Shown: positions 59,001 through 61,916 of the stretch, in pieces
Layout: each line of letters begins with the position of its first letter
How positions within the stretch are numbered: the stretch's first letter is position 1
DNA from: Chlorocebus sabaeus
Lineage: Eukaryota; Chordata; Mammalia; Primates; Cercopithecidae
Direction: 5' to 3'
Length of the DNA: 64,000 bases
NCBI RefSeq assembly: GCF_047675955.1
Contig: NC_132929.1
Coordinates: 37,564,421-37,628,420 of the forward strand
Position numbers and translations under genes: made by a program
Notes under the pieces: generated by a model
The model's input: only the letters and a program-made list of their open reading frames with translations
Database searches by the model: none
What the model was told of the DNA's origin: nothing

Positions 59001-59003
59001 TTC
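1978..59003 (-). CDS. VPS13C: VPS13C, coding exons 2-24 (gene runs past both window edges)
   Basis: VPS13 proteins are very large bridge-like lipid-transfer proteins. Family knowledge places VPS13C at contacts of the ER with late endosomes/lysosomes and lipid droplets, and its loss in people causes early-onset parkinsonism. Seen here: 23 minus-strand exons, all with GT-AG borders, whose summed length (2308 nt) and phases give one open frame of about 770 residues. Peptides such as LYLLVVPGA, VKITDIHIKYEDD and GGWFSGFWGKK are typical of VPS13. VPS13C is preferred over VPS13A because of KYDAEKEEKSLQDVKQKEL and the two extra cassette exons encoding a lysine-rich insert. The chorein N domain covers roughly residues 1-115 and the VPS13 N-terminal groove follows. 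Residue numbers assume that exon 1, outside the window, supplies c.1-100. The FFAT motif and C-terminal domains known in the family lie beyond the low-coordinate edge. Confidence 0.96.
2096..3805 (-). other. VPS13C intron 23
   Basis: Contains one Alu (2704-2968). The remainder is AT-rich sequence in which I see no recognisable element. Confidence 0.85.
2704..2968 (-). mobile_element. Alu with internal deletion
   Basis: Reverse-orientation Alu flanked by a perfect 14-bp target duplication ataattcaattatt (2690-2703 and 2969-2982). About 45 bp around the usual gctaatttttgtatttt segment is missing. It is sense relative to VPS13C transcription. Confidence 0.95.
3806..3929 (-). CDS. VPS13C: VPS13C exon 23 (124 nt)
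   Basis: Encodes LSSKDQGLQKTTNSSLEEIM then DKAYDKFDVEIKNVQLLFAR and Ala, about residues 723-763, plus one base of a Glu codon. YDKFDVEI..VQLLF is conserved in the family. Acceptor ttcattttag, donor gtaaac. Confidence 0.95.
5079..5370 (+). mobile_element. Alu (S-like) inside the mariner fossil
   Basis: Dimeric Alu with degraded 5' end (ttgggcatgggagctcatg), box-like actttgggaggcc, and a short A tail after ctctgtctt. It is younger than the mariner it interrupts. Antisense to VPS13C. Confidence 0.93.
5479..5721 (+). pseudogene. Mariner transposase remnant
   Basis: An 80-codon open stretch that aligns by eye with the catalytic half of mariner transposases (LLVDFL..xTIxSxYY.xxLrk...HHxNAPxH). 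The catalytic Asp of the DNAP motif is Asn, and one extra residue is present before the His. The frame is broken upstream by stops and by an Alu, so it is a fossil coding fragment, not a gene. Confidence 0.75.
6478..6614 (-). CDS. VPS13C: VPS13C exon 22 (137 nt)
   Basis: Encodes GLTHIIETRKVLDLRVNLKP then SYLVVPQTGFHHEKSDLLIL and DFGTFQ, about residues 677-722. NLKxSYxxVPQ followed by LLxLDxG is a hallmark VPS13 block. Acceptor cttctttag, donor gtaggt. Confidence 0.96.
6615..7257 (-). other. VPS13C intron 21
   Basis: 643 bp of AT-rich sequence. No recognisable repeat, RNA or ORF. Confidence 0.8.
7258..7372 (-). CDS. VPS13C: VPS13C exon 21 (115 nt)
   Basis: Encodes KTVNAVVEFFQSNKGLDLEQ then ITSATLMKLEEIKERTAT, about residues 639-676, plus one base of a Gly codon. 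TVN..VEFF is conserved in VPS13. Acceptor tgttatag, donor gtaaag. Confidence 0.96.
7820..7945 (+). mobile_element. Old L1 3'-UTR fragment
   Basis: The series acaatgtgaatgtacttaac, ctgaactgtaaacttaaaaa and gtgtattttaccacaattaa is the typical 3' end of L1M elements, ending in an A/T-rich tail. Confidence 0.65.
7990..8023. repeat. (CA)n microsatellite
   Basis: About 17 uninterrupted CA units, likely length-polymorphic. Confidence 0.95.
8587..8695 (+). repeat. Copy 1 of a 109-bp local direct duplication
   Basis: Begins tctggcatccatatgctcac and ends ggatgcttaca. It matches 10068-10176 at 105 of 109 positions by manual alignment, same orientation, offset 1481 bp. It lies in intron 20, 69 bp past the exon 20 donor. 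Confidence 0.95.
8764..8956 (-). CDS. VPS13C: VPS13C exon 20 (193 nt)
   Basis: Completes Lys574 and encodes VEAKLEHWYITGLRQQDIVP through SQPVEVIYDA, about residues 574-638. This is a beta-rich groove segment. Acceptor ggattatag, donor gtaagt. Ends in phase 0. Copy 1 of the 109-bp direct repeat lies 69 bp beyond its donor. Confidence 0.96.
8957..9805 (-). other. VPS13C intron 19
   Basis: 849 bp between the two exons bracketed by the direct duplication. No recognisable element. Confidence 0.8.
9806..9948 (-). CDS. VPS13C: VPS13C exon 19 (143 nt)
   Basis: Encodes about residues 527-573: YVAHIMTLKLVSTSVTIREN, then NIPEILKIQIIGLGTQVFQR and PGAQAL, plus two bases of Lys574. The QRPGAQA motif is conserved in VPS13A. 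Acceptor ctttatag, donor gtaggt. Copy 2 of a 109-bp direct repeat begins 120 bp upstream of it. Confidence 0.95.
10068..10176 (+). repeat. Copy 2 of a 109-bp local direct duplication
   Basis: Differs from 8587-8695 by four substitutions and no gaps. It lies in intron 18, 120 bp upstream of exon 19. The sequence is not a repeat family I recognise. Confidence 0.95.
10208..10501 (-). mobile_element. Alu (S-like)
   Basis: Full-length reverse-orientation Alu from the A-tail complement (tttatttttgagacacagtc) to gtacccagcc. Sense relative to VPS13C. Confidence 0.93.
10995..11258. repeat. Higher-order CA/CGTA minisatellite
   Basis: A core acgtacacacatacacgtac recurs at about 11030, 11078, 11134, 11176 (last part variant) and 11224, that is with spacings of 48, 56, 42 and 48 bp. 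Cores are separated by (CA)n and CTCTCT blocks. Mostly alternating purine-pyrimidine. Open frames across it (His-Thr repeats) are by-products. Confidence 0.92.
12334..12630 (+). mobile_element. Alu (Y/S-like) inside the L1
   Basis: Full-length plus-strand Alu, ggccaggcatggtggctcac to tctcaaaaaaaaaaag. It interrupts L1 ORF2 text that resumes after it. Confidence 0.94.
12680..13045 (-). mobile_element. Solo MaLR LTR (THE1/MST type)
   Basis: Reads in reverse as an ERVL-MaLR LTR: ttagtccattctcatgctgc at one end, taaaaccatcagatctcagg in the middle, gtggggacacagccaaacca at the other. No internal gene sequence is present beside it. It sits within the L1. Confidence 0.85.
13670..14047 (-). mobile_element. 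Second solo MaLR LTR (MST type)
   Basis: Starts ttagtctgttttcacacttc and ends gaggacacaaaagcctaacc, with aaaaccatcagatctcatga inside. Same orientation as the LTR at 12680, but the 620 bp between them is L1 ORF2 sequence rather than retroviral interior, so these are two separate solo LTRs. Confidence 0.85.
14787..15036 (+). mobile_element. Alu with internal deletion
   Basis: Flanked by taaagttgga (14777-14786 and 15037-15046). About 50 bp is missing where gtgtctact runs straight into gtaatgccagc. Antisense to VPS13C. Confidence 0.94.
15198..15292 (-). CDS. VPS13C: VPS13C exon 18 (95 nt)
   Basis: Encodes SIDDLMTPEEKDKLFTAIGY then SESTHNLTLPKQ, about residues 495-526. The LTPEEK...AIGYSE motif is conserved in VPS13. 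Acceptor tttcatag, donor gtaatt. Ends in phase 0, which matters for the exon 19-20 deletion scenario. Confidence 0.96.
15293..15886 (-). other. VPS13C intron 17
   Basis: 594 bp, AT-rich, with a short ttttttgttttttg run near 15820-15845. Nothing else recognisable. Confidence 0.8.
15887..16016 (-). CDS. VPS13C: VPS13C exon 17 (130 nt)
   Basis: Encodes about residues 452-494: VIRSGQKLRKKSADTGEKRG, then GWFSGFWGKK and a Lys/Glu-rich tail ending LIPE. The GWFS.xW motif is conserved in the family, and the flanking linker is probably flexible. Acceptor ttttttag, donor gtaagt. It is isolated by the 8.6-kb intron 16 on its 5' side. Confidence 0.95.
16940..17138 (+). mobile_element. MER5A-like hAT nonautonomous element
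   Basis: The pattern aaaagaatcatctagaagct, aaagccccacc and gattctaatatgcagccaag ending in tcagaaccactg fits MER5A. An insertion of poly-T/G (17067-17090) interrupts it. Confidence 0.7.
17995..18190 (+). mobile_element. Old L1 3'-UTR fragment
   Basis: The text gtgaagggtacacaggacct, tttgcaacttattataaacc and ttatttcaaaac is an L1M 3'-UTR signature. The 5' limit is uncertain and may extend back to about 17630. Confidence 0.6.
18785..19081 (-). mobile_element. Alu (S-like)
   Basis: Reverse-orientation full-length Alu with target duplication ctattcagc (18776-18784 and 19083-19091). The host sequence (gtggaatactattcag) looks like a LINE 3' region. Sense relative to VPS13C. Confidence 0.94.
19190..19340 (+). 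mobile_element. L2 fragment
   Basis: The string cttacagcaaagaatcatac, then tatcaagtttctgcccacat and gctctcaagtgac, resembles the end of L2 ORF2. No usable open frame. Confidence 0.55.
19690..20080 (+). mobile_element. MLT1-like MaLR LTR fragment
   Basis: The text gctgccatgttacggtttct, acccagagaaactcagagat and gtttcaagccacaaagtttg resembles the 3' part of old MaLR LTRs. Subfamily uncertain. Confidence 0.5.
20400..21260 (+). mobile_element. Old L1 5'/ORF1-like fragment
   Basis: The sequence ctgaaattaaaaattcccaa, then gaacttgaagatagatcaat and agaaattatctagcc, matches L1M ORF1-upstream text; it resumes at about 21170 after the AT/CA repeat. Antisense to VPS13C. Confidence 0.6.
21018..21150. repeat. 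TA/CA-rich microsatellite
   Basis: Mixed (TA)n and (CA)n blocks such as atacatatatatacacacac and tatatatatatg, interrupting the L1. Confidence 0.85.
21260..22530 (+). mobile_element. L2 3' half (about 1.3 kb)
   Basis: Continuous L2-like text: tagcctcctaactgctctcc, cagtctgctttcaaagcagc, ctattggtttcccaattcag, ggtccttgctcaaatgtttc, and a 3' end near tttttgcctgttttgttca. Among the longest ancient LINE pieces in the window. Confidence 0.75.
22560..22805 (-). mobile_element. MIR (reverse)
   Basis: The text tcaggaaactaaggcacaga, caaattgcccaaaatcatat and accacctgactcccaagtct is the reverse complement of the MIR core. Confidence 0.8.
22838..23569. mobile_element. Tigger-type nonautonomous DNA transposon with perfect inverted ends
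   Basis: Ends cagttgacccttgaacaa (22838-22855) and its exact complement (23552-23569), each flanked by TA (22836-22837 and 23570-23571). Without the Alu and its duplication the element is about 417 bp. The interior fits the Tigger3-like group as I remember it; the subfamily name is uncertain. Confidence 0.85.
23195..23498 (+). mobile_element. Alu inside the Tigger element
   Basis: Plus-strand Alu with exact 11-bp target duplication agttatacaca (23184-23194 and 23499-23509). The Tigger text continues after it. Antisense to VPS13C. Confidence 0.95.
23874..24020 (+). repeat. Purine tract (GGAA/GAAA/GA)n
   Basis: About 145 bp that is nearly all A and G on the plus strand, ending in gagagagagagag. 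In the VPS13C transcript it reads as a long C/U tract about 630 nt past exon 16. Apparent Lys/Glu-rich or Leu/Phe-rich ORFs across it are by-products. Confidence 0.9.
24165..24465 (+). mobile_element. Alu (S-like)
   Basis: Full-length plus-strand Alu from ggccaggcgcggtggctcac to the A tail at about 24451-24465. It lies 180 bp past the exon 16 donor, antisense to VPS13C. Confidence 0.94.
24645..24707 (-). CDS. VPS13C: VPS13C exon 16 (63 nt)
   Basis: Encodes DLEKTLDVFNIILARQQAQV plus Glu, about residues 431-451. LEKTLDVFNI is nearly invariant in VPS13A and VPS13C. Phase 0/0. Acceptor ttttttacag, donor gtaatc. A small duplication lies 25-90 nt upstream of the acceptor. Confidence 0.95.
24733..24796. 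repeat. Interleaved short duplications near the exon 16 acceptor
   Basis: The 20-mer aaacaagaaatttaatcatt occurs at 24733-24752 and 24758-24777, and atcattagataaaa at 24747-24760 and 24783-24796. In the transcript they lie 26-89 nt upstream of exon 16, across the usual branch-point zone. Confidence 0.95.
25175..25400 (-). mobile_element. MIR (reverse)
   Basis: The text taagtgctttatgtgctgtc, acaattctcacaactctgta and gaacccaaatccatctgact is the reverse complement of a long MIR copy. Confidence 0.8.
25406..25447 (+). repeat. Exact 21-bp tandem duplication
   Basis: The unit aaaaatagtaattcaactca plus t occurs twice head to tail (25406-25426 and 25427-25447) with no mismatch. Confidence 0.97.
25541..25858 (-). 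mobile_element. Alu (S-like) with long T tract
   Basis: Reverse-orientation Alu. Its tail is two T runs split by an A. Target duplication ttctacctttta / ttctaactttta (25529-25540 and 25859-25870, one mismatch). Sense relative to VPS13C. Confidence 0.94.
26302..26473 (-). CDS. VPS13C: VPS13C exon 15 (172 nt)
   Basis: Completes the WW pair and encodes WKYAIDSVLEVHIRRYTQMW and the helical segment ending SEEIQKEIQ, about residues 373-430. The WWxYAI..VLEV block and the WSWxxIxxHR motif are typical of VPS13. Acceptor tgattttcag, donor gtatat. Confidence 0.96.
26822..27408 (+). mobile_element. Alu split by a second Alu (outer copy)
   Basis: The left part (26822-26954) ends in aaaaatacaaaaatta, and the right part resumes at 27251 with gctgggcgtggtggcacaca. 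Together they form one normal Alu. Antisense to VPS13C. Confidence 0.95.
26955..27234 (+). mobile_element. Alu inserted in an Alu (inner copy)
   Basis: Complete Alu flanked by 16-bp copies of aaaaatacaaaaatta (26939-26954 and 27235-27250), a target duplication made inside the middle A-rich region of the outer Alu. Same orientation. A small rearrangement is visible at aagatgtcaagatgctg. Confidence 0.94.
27654..27760 (-). CDS. VPS13C: VPS13C exon 14 (107 nt)
   Basis: Encodes YLSMIDLLESVDYMVRNAPY then RKYKPYLPLHTNGRR, about residues 338-372, plus two bases of Trp373. Acceptor gttttaacag, donor gtaagt. Confidence 0.95.
27899..27971 (+). repeat. 31-bp imperfect direct duplication
   Basis: catcaaatttaag... 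at 27899-27929 recurs at 27941-27971 with three mismatches. Confidence 0.92.
28886..29196 (+). mobile_element. AluY-like, with perfect 16-bp target duplication
   Basis: Target duplication aaatcttccatcaaca is exact (28870-28885 and 29197-29212). Y-type features such as gtcaggagatcgagaccatc and gaatggcgtgaaccc. A relatively recent insertion, antisense to VPS13C. Confidence 0.95.
29473..29600 (-). CDS. VPS13C: VPS13C exon 13 (128 nt)
   Basis: Encodes about residues 295-337. It begins FQPISASAKLYMNPYAESEL and ends IEIQNIAIELTKPQ, a conserved VPS13 strand pair. Acceptor atacaag, donor gtatga. Ends in phase 0. Confidence 0.95.
29601..31152 (-). other. VPS13C intron 12
   Basis: AT-rich. Contains one 17-bp duplication (actataaaaactggtaa at 30213-30229 and 30240-30256, separated by an A run). 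No other element recognised. Confidence 0.8.
31153..31210 (-). CDS. VPS13C: VPS13C exon 12 (58 nt)
   Basis: Encodes DQLKNEILTSGNIPPNYQY, about residues 276-294, plus the first base of an Ile codon completed in exon 13. Acceptor gtttag, donor gtaagt. Confidence 0.95.
31211..32069 (-). other. VPS13C intron 11
   Basis: 859 bp, AT-rich, with a short interrupted CA run near 31262-31283. No recognised element. Confidence 0.8.
32070..32150 (-). CDS. VPS13C: VPS13C exon 11 (81 nt)
   Basis: Encodes about residues 249-275, LIRLDSLSAYWNVNCSMSYQ followed by RSREQIL. The RLD..AYWNV motif is shared with VPS13A. Phase 0/0. Acceptor tctcttgtag, donor gtaata. Confidence 0.95.
32151..32964 (-). other. VPS13C intron 10
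   Basis: Contains a reverse MIR piece (about 32780-32900) and a possible MIR-like scrap at 32375-32430 (caaatatttattgagaattt). The rest is unassigned. Confidence 0.75.
32780..32900 (-). mobile_element. MIR fragment (reverse)
   Basis: The series taagtgattacagagggtca, cacactaagtagcagggcca and aaactagaccctagac is the complement of the MIR core. Confidence 0.7.
32965..33024 (-). CDS. VPS13C: VPS13C exon 10 (60 nt)
   Basis: Encodes TANEHWTPCILNEADKIIYK, about residues 229-248. Phase 0/0. Acceptor ttttag, donor gtatta. Confidence 0.95.
33690..33815 (-). mobile_element. MIR fragment (reverse)
   Basis: The text caatgtgccaaatgttttac, catctcatttaatcatcaca and taaaaggtaggtacc is the complement of the MIR 3' half. 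Confidence 0.78.
34775..34802. repeat. Perfect TG/CA palindrome, 12-bp arms
   Basis: tgtgtgtgtgta (34775-34786), loop taaa, tacacacacaca (34791-34802). The arms are exact complements. A second CA-rich stretch follows at 34884-34922 (gcgcgcacatacacacacat). Confidence 0.95.
35276..35335 (-). CDS. VPS13C: VPS13C exon 9 (60 nt)
   Basis: Encodes VTDPKRPLSFGVTLGELSLL, about residues 209-228. Phase 0/0. Acceptor ctttggtag, donor gtaatg. PLSFG is a conserved VPS13 motif. Confidence 0.95.
35715..36090 (+). mobile_element. L1 3' end (5'-truncated)
   Basis: The end of ORF2 (acagtggaatactattcagc, gcaacatggatggaactgga) followed by a 3' UTR and A tail at 36079-36088. Open for 72 codons but truncated, and antisense to VPS13C. 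Probably a primate-age L1. Confidence 0.88.
36775..37240 (-). mobile_element. L1 ORF2 fragment, reverse, interrupted
   Basis: Reads in reverse as L1 ORF2 C-terminal text: gaacagtattccattgtgta, ctttggctatata, then aaatgggattgctagatcat and ttccataatggctgaagtaa. It is split at about 36931 by a foreign 139-bp piece. The only clear L1 in sense orientation to VPS13C. Confidence 0.85.
36932..37070. mobile_element. Tigger-type DNA transposon fragment inside L1
   Basis: Begins cagttcccgcttatcctctg and ends ttttacaaattag, where it stops abruptly; the other inverted end is missing. The interior (cctatgataaagtttaattt) resembles a Tigger-group consensus. Family name uncertain. Confidence 0.6.
38194..38303 (-). 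CDS. VPS13C: VPS13C exon 8 (110 nt)
   Basis: Encodes about residues 172-208, from DKPKEAKKDTFVEKLATQ through VKITDIHIKYEDD. The KYEDD strand is highly conserved across VPS13 proteins. Acceptor tttaatag, donor gtaagt. Because it accepts phase 1, it can join exon 5, 6 or 7 equally well. Confidence 0.96.
38563..38628 (-). CDS. VPS13C: VPS13C exon 7, lysine-rich in-frame cassette exon (66 nt)
   Basis: Encodes GRKRKKHKKHFKKPFKGLDR plus SK, about residues 150-171, a strongly basic stretch. Length is a multiple of 3 and phase is 1/1, like exon 6. Acceptor tccactgagaag with a short interrupted pyrimidine tract; donor gtaggt. Only 259 bp of intron separate it from exon 8, while intron 6 upstream is 4.5 kb. 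The basic patch could affect membrane or RNA binding or localisation, but no function can be read from sequence alone. Confidence 0.94.
39200..39930 (+). mobile_element. L2 fragment
   Basis: L2-like text including ctaccctgttaccagattga, ttaaaggctctctgcaacct and cctgtgcaaagccttcttaa; the 3' end near 39900 has cagacaggagacttc. No open frame of note. Confidence 0.65.
40544..41855. mobile_element. hAT (Charlie-like) DNA transposon fossil, about 1.3 kb
   Basis: Starts cagttctcaaagactttggt and ends tttttgagaaccaatg, close to the hAT consensus end CAGTGGTTCTCAAA and its complement. The interior is long and single-copy in the window (for example acatgctcacggggtgaagt). I believe it is a known mammalian hAT family but cannot name it with confidence. 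No clear 8-bp target duplication. Confidence 0.7.
43176..43238 (-). CDS. VPS13C: VPS13C exon 6, in-frame cassette exon (63 nt)
   Basis: Encodes GTHSGEFIYGLENFVYKDIK plus Pro, about residues 129-149. It was too short to appear as a long open frame and was found by reading for the expected insert. Length is a multiple of 3 and phase is 1/1, so skipping keeps the frame. Splice signals are weak: the donor is gtgggt, and the bases before the acceptor (ttattgctgccatgtggatg) are purine-rich for a polypyrimidine tract. Exons 6 and 7 together give 129 nt (43 residues), which equals the difference I recall between the long (3753) and shorter (3710) VPS13C isoforms. Confidence 0.93.
43640..44465 (+). 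mobile_element. L2 fragment split by MIR
   Basis: L2 text on both sides: aatccagtctattctagaca and tctgatcatgtcattccttg before, then tctatgatccccaccttcac and ttaaaatgtaaggtctttga after the MIR. Confidence 0.72.
43885..44078 (+). mobile_element. MIR
   Basis: Good MIR match: agagccagaccaggttcaaa, ctaactgtgcgacctagaaa and gtaaatgctcaataaatgtc. It lies inside the L2. Confidence 0.85.
45026..45315 (+). mobile_element. Solo MaLR LTR (MST/MLT1 type)
   Basis: Begins tgatatgatttggatattag and ends taacaca, with actgtgagccaattaaaact and attatccagtctcaggtatt inside. ERVL-MaLR LTR without an interior. Orientation opposite to the two in intron 18. Confidence 0.85.
48181..48282 (-). CDS. VPS13C: VPS13C exon 5 (102 nt)
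   Basis: Encodes SIKYDAEKEEKSLQDVKQKE and the following LSRIEEALQKAAEK, about residues 95-128, a charged helix at the end of the chorein domain. This peptide separates VPS13C from VPS13A, whose equivalent region differs. The donor is a weak gtaaaa. Ends with the first base of Gly129, the phase shared by cassette exons 6 and 7. Confidence 0.96.
48802..48853 (+). repeat. 26-bp tandem duplication
   Basis: aatgacatatttatagtatt... (48802-48827) is followed directly by a second copy with a few mismatches (48828-48853) and a partial third. Confidence 0.9.
49387..49688 (+). mobile_element. AluY-like, 12-bp target duplication
   Basis: Full-length from ggccgggcgcggtggctcac. Target duplication aaagatttattt (49374-49385 and 49689-49700). 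CpG sites are well preserved, implying a fairly recent insertion. Antisense to VPS13C. Confidence 0.95.
50017..50112 (-). CDS. VPS13C: VPS13C exon 4 (96 nt)
   Basis: Encodes about residues 63-94, including KIPWKNLYGE and GLYLLVVPGA. These alternating hydrophobic strands form the groove wall, and the pattern is shared by VPS13 and ATG2 proteins. Acceptor tttctttag, donor gtacgt. Starts in phase 1 and ends in phase 1. Confidence 0.96.
52580..52880 (+). mobile_element. Old Alu (J/S-like) in the outer L1
   Basis: Diverged Alu (ggccaagcgtagtgactcac) with an (AATT)n tail. The L1 phrase gaagcttct...tctgcacagc is interrupted at this point. Confidence 0.92.
53750..55107 (+). mobile_element. L1 (inner copy) inserted in the outer L1
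   Basis: A second, independent L1 3' part restarts at ORF2 (cataaggaactcaaacaact) and ends in its own 3' UTR (catgtaccccataaatatat) and A tail. A short aattaat repeat at both borders (about 53742 and 55106) may be the target duplication. Resembles the L1PB/L1MA age group. Confidence 0.82.
54111..54410 (+). mobile_element. Alu in the inner L1
   Basis: Target duplication agaactacc (54101-54109 and 54411-54419). A tail of about 26 A. This is the third layer of the nest. Confidence 0.95.
55918..55960 (-). CDS. VPS13C: VPS13C exon 3 (43 nt)
   Basis: Encodes SELDVPFKVKAGQI, about residues 49-62, plus the first base of Asp63. The preceding exon ends on a complete Leu codon. Acceptor cttctgaag, donor gtaagt. 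Part of the chorein N domain, with the typical LDVPF strand. Confidence 0.95.
56131..56403 (+). mobile_element. Alu with internal deletion
   Basis: ggcctggtgtggtggctcac to ctgcctcagaaaaaaa. Part of the middle A-rich region is missing. It lies 36 bp from the next Alu, same orientation. Confidence 0.93.
56440..56743 (+). mobile_element. AluYR-type (Old World monkey-type) Alu
   Basis: Target duplication taaacaaagaat (56426-56437 and 56744-56755). Diagnostic-looking bases: ggctcaagcctgtaatccca at the start, aaaaaactagccgggcgagg in the middle and gagatccggccactgcac in the right arm. Human AluY normally has ggctcacgcc, aaaattagccgggcgtgg and gagatcgcgccactg at these places. One of the youngest repeats in the window. 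Confidence 0.9.
57935..58062 (-). mobile_element. MIR fragment (reverse)
   Basis: The text actatgggccaggctctgct, attaactccactgtatagat and gattaaactcatgct resembles the complement of MIR. It ends at the next Alu. Confidence 0.6.
58066..58352 (+). mobile_element. Alu (S-like)
   Basis: ggctgggtgcagtgcctcac to ctgtctcacaaaatt. Antisense to VPS13C. Confidence 0.93.
58960..59003 (-). CDS. VPS13C: VPS13C exon 2 (44 nt)
   Basis: Encodes GNVALDNLQIKENAL, about residues 34-48 of the chorein domain, the ER-side entrance of the lipid groove. The first two bases complete a glycine codon begun in exon 1. The acceptor reads ttaaaag and the donor gtaagt. The 44-nt length equals what I recall for the second coding exon of VPS13A (c.101-144), which anchors the exon numbering. 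Confidence 0.95.
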
Positions 59004-59892
59004 CTTTTAAAAAAAAGAAAAAGAGGAAAAATATTACAATAACATACCAATGAGTAAATCTACCATAATGTAGTGCCAAGCACTAAGAAACTGTGCTAAG
59101 TGTTAAGAATACAATGATAAACAAAGCTGACTTAAGAGGCTCCCAGCTCAAAACAGTTGCTATACATGCTCACGAGTTATTAATTGTAGTATACTATAGG
59201 TTAATCCAGTGTAAAAGAAATTATAAAATATTAAACTAGCTAACATTTAAACAAATACTGGGAAAGAAGTTGGAGCTTTTTGGACAGAAGAACTTTAAGA
59301 CAAAGAAAGTAGCCATCATTTTGAAAGATTAAGCCAAAATCTCAAGATATAAAGAGATGATTACAAGGTCAGATCAATCATCCTGGGTTATTTAATATGG
59401 CATCAATTAACATTTTCTTCAGAAACATGGTGTTAAGTCTTTCATGTCTTCAAACATTCTACCTTCCCAATGATTACTGTATGTGCTTCTAATATTCTTT
59501 AATCAGTCTAACTTTTATTATATTCATACGCTAAGTTATAAAAATACTATTACACGACTCAAATTTTAAACACTATCCCTATATTTGTTGATACACAATA
59601 GTTAAATATTCATGCTCACATAAAAATTTAAGGAAAAAGTTTTCATTTCACTTAAATTATGTTAAGGCTAATAAAACTATAGTTTCAACATTAAATGCAG
59701 GCATAAATTACTGTTATATGTTTTCTTAATCATTTATGACACATTTATTTTTTAAAACCTATAGTAGCTATACTCCCCATTAATATTTTTCAATCAAGTA
59801 ACTTTTTCTTCCGGGTATTTTGGAGTGAATTTAAAAGTATATTTGATTTGTTTACGTCATTTTAGAGATCTGCTTTTCCCAGATCTCAAAAT

Positions 59893-60003
59893 TATTAAAC
59901 AAACATTTATTAAGCACCCATTATATGTTAGGTGCTGGAAAGAGAAAGATTACTAGACCAATACCCCTGCTATGAAGGCACTCAAACAGCTTAGTAGAGG
60001 GGA
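59893..60003 (-). mobile_element. MIR fragment (reverse)
   Basis: The text acatttattaagcacccatt, atatgttaggtgctggaaag and actcaaacagcttagtagag resembles the complement of MIR. Confidence 0.6.
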
Positions 60004-60005
60004 CT

Positions 60006-60076
60006 ATGCAAAAGTAACTGTGGTTTTTGCTACTACTTTTAATGACAAAACTGCAACTACTTTTGCACCAACCTAA
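60006..60076. mobile_element. MADE1 miniature mariner, miR-548-type hairpin
   Basis: Near-palindrome: tgcaaaagtaactgtggttt in one arm and caaaactgcaactacttttg in the other, ending caccaacctaa, the MADE1/Hsmar1 inverted end. The other end has lost its outer bases. Copies of MADE1 are the known source of the primate miR-548 family. Whether this copy is processed cannot be seen. Confidence 0.85.
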
Positions 60077-60499
60077 CAATTCTCTGAAATTTTAGAAATA
60101 TTCCAATAGAAGCATACACAAGATGAAAAGGAGGAGCCACCTAACTGCCTAGGGAAATCAAGAACACACATAGGTTTAGGCTGGAAGGCTTAAGTAGTAT
60201 TTACTGGGTGGATAAAAAAAGAGGGCAAATAGGTAAGTGTGAGTAAGGCACACTTTAGAAAGCACATATGTTTTGGTATAACTGAAGGGTATAAGAAAAG
60301 GATACAAGATAAGTTCAGAAACGTAGGCAAGGGCCAGACTAATGAAGAGCTTTCAGGATAAAAAATTCCAGACCCACCAAAACAAAGAGACAAAATATAT
60401 AAAAACAGAGATTATGTTATCTTAGAATCATTACTCAACTGTCCTAAGGAATAACTATTGATCTGTCCAAGCAATTTAGCTACAAGGATATTTCAGCAT

Positions 60500-60562
60500 T
60501 GGGAGGGAAAGAAGGAAGGACAGAAGGAGGGAGGGAGGGAGGAAAGGAAGGAAAGAAGGACC
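60500..60562 (+). repeat. (GGAA/GGGA)n purine repeat
   Basis: About 60 bp of G/A only, such as gaaggagggagggagggagg. Confidence 0.92.
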
Positions 60563-61916
60563 TAAAGATCTAAATGTCCAGCAAGAAGGCGTAACTCACA
60601 ATACATCTATATTACAAATAAACCAAAAAAAGTAGAAAGACATGGGAAAATGTTCATAGAATACTGAGTTTTTTAAAAAGCAAAAGAATGCCCAGATTGA
60701 CCTAATTTTAAAAGTATCTATACATGCAAAAGTGTGTCTGCATTCCACACATACACAGAAAAGAATGAAAAACTGTCAGATGCCATAATGCTCACACTGG
60801 TTATTTCTATGTAATAAAGTTCATTTTCTGTGTATGTACAGTTCTCAAATTTTCTAAAATAAATTGTCAAAAACTATAATGAAGGAAGAAAAGGAGGAAA
60901 AAACTTCACAAATGGTAAGAAAATACTATAGTATATAGTAGGAGGGAAATGACAGAATACAGGCAGTCAGGAAACTTCTATAATACACTGAAAAGAAATT
61001 AAAACCTAAAATAAGGCAGTAACTTCAGGATCAAAGAGGTAGAGTCACAGTAAAGAGTTATTTTGGAGGCAGAATTGACAGGATATCATCACTGCCCAGA
61101 TGTAGGAATAATAAAGTAGTCATGGAAGACTAGTGTGTTCAGCAACCAGGGGGAGAAAAGTCCTTACATATTATATATGCACTAAAATTACATGAAGACA
61201 AATATTCCTGGATTCAAATCTGTCACATGATGAATGACACAAAATTACAATTGAGAAGTCTATTCTAGCCCACAGGGTAATCTGCACAGATGGTAGTGCC
61301 TATCTGAAGCAATCCAAACTAGTTTAATAAGATCTAAGGCCCATATGCAGCCTTTCAACTCTGCTCATAAATTCTGACTGTTCTACCTAGTCATTCTCAA
61401 TTGGTGGGCCAAGGGTCACCAGGAGTGATCAGAAATCATCTGCGTTGGGGATGAAATCTTTATAACAATTGTTAAGGCACTAACATAATGTTTGTAAAAA
61501 TATAAATATACTTATAAAAAATGGGCTGTTTCTGTTGCAGTGACACTTTACTTGTTTGATCAAGTAGTAGGATAGCAGGTGGTAGTTAAGATGTGAAATG
61601 TTGAAAACTACCAATATGGCTAACAGAGTTAACAAGTATATTTAGACAGACTGGCAGACAAAAAGAGATTATACTTATTATTACTACTGGGTGGTAGAAT
61701 TAAAGATAGATTTTTTATTAATGTTTTTCAGTATTTTCTAGTTTTTATGATTAGATATTTTTACATGAAATTATTATGGAAATTATAAGAAGGAAAATGC
61801 GGAAATAAAACAAAAGTAAATTCACATGTCAATATGATTTAAATATTTTTATATAAATTTTTTCTATATCTAGTATTGCCTTACCCCTAGACACATAAGA
61901 AAAACAAAGAAATATT

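Noticed and set aside
1978..59003. U12-type or non-canonical introns
   Set aside because: All donors begin GT and all acceptors end AG, and none has the tatcctt donor consensus. The unusual gtgggt (exon 6) and gtacgt (exon 4) donors are still GT-AG.
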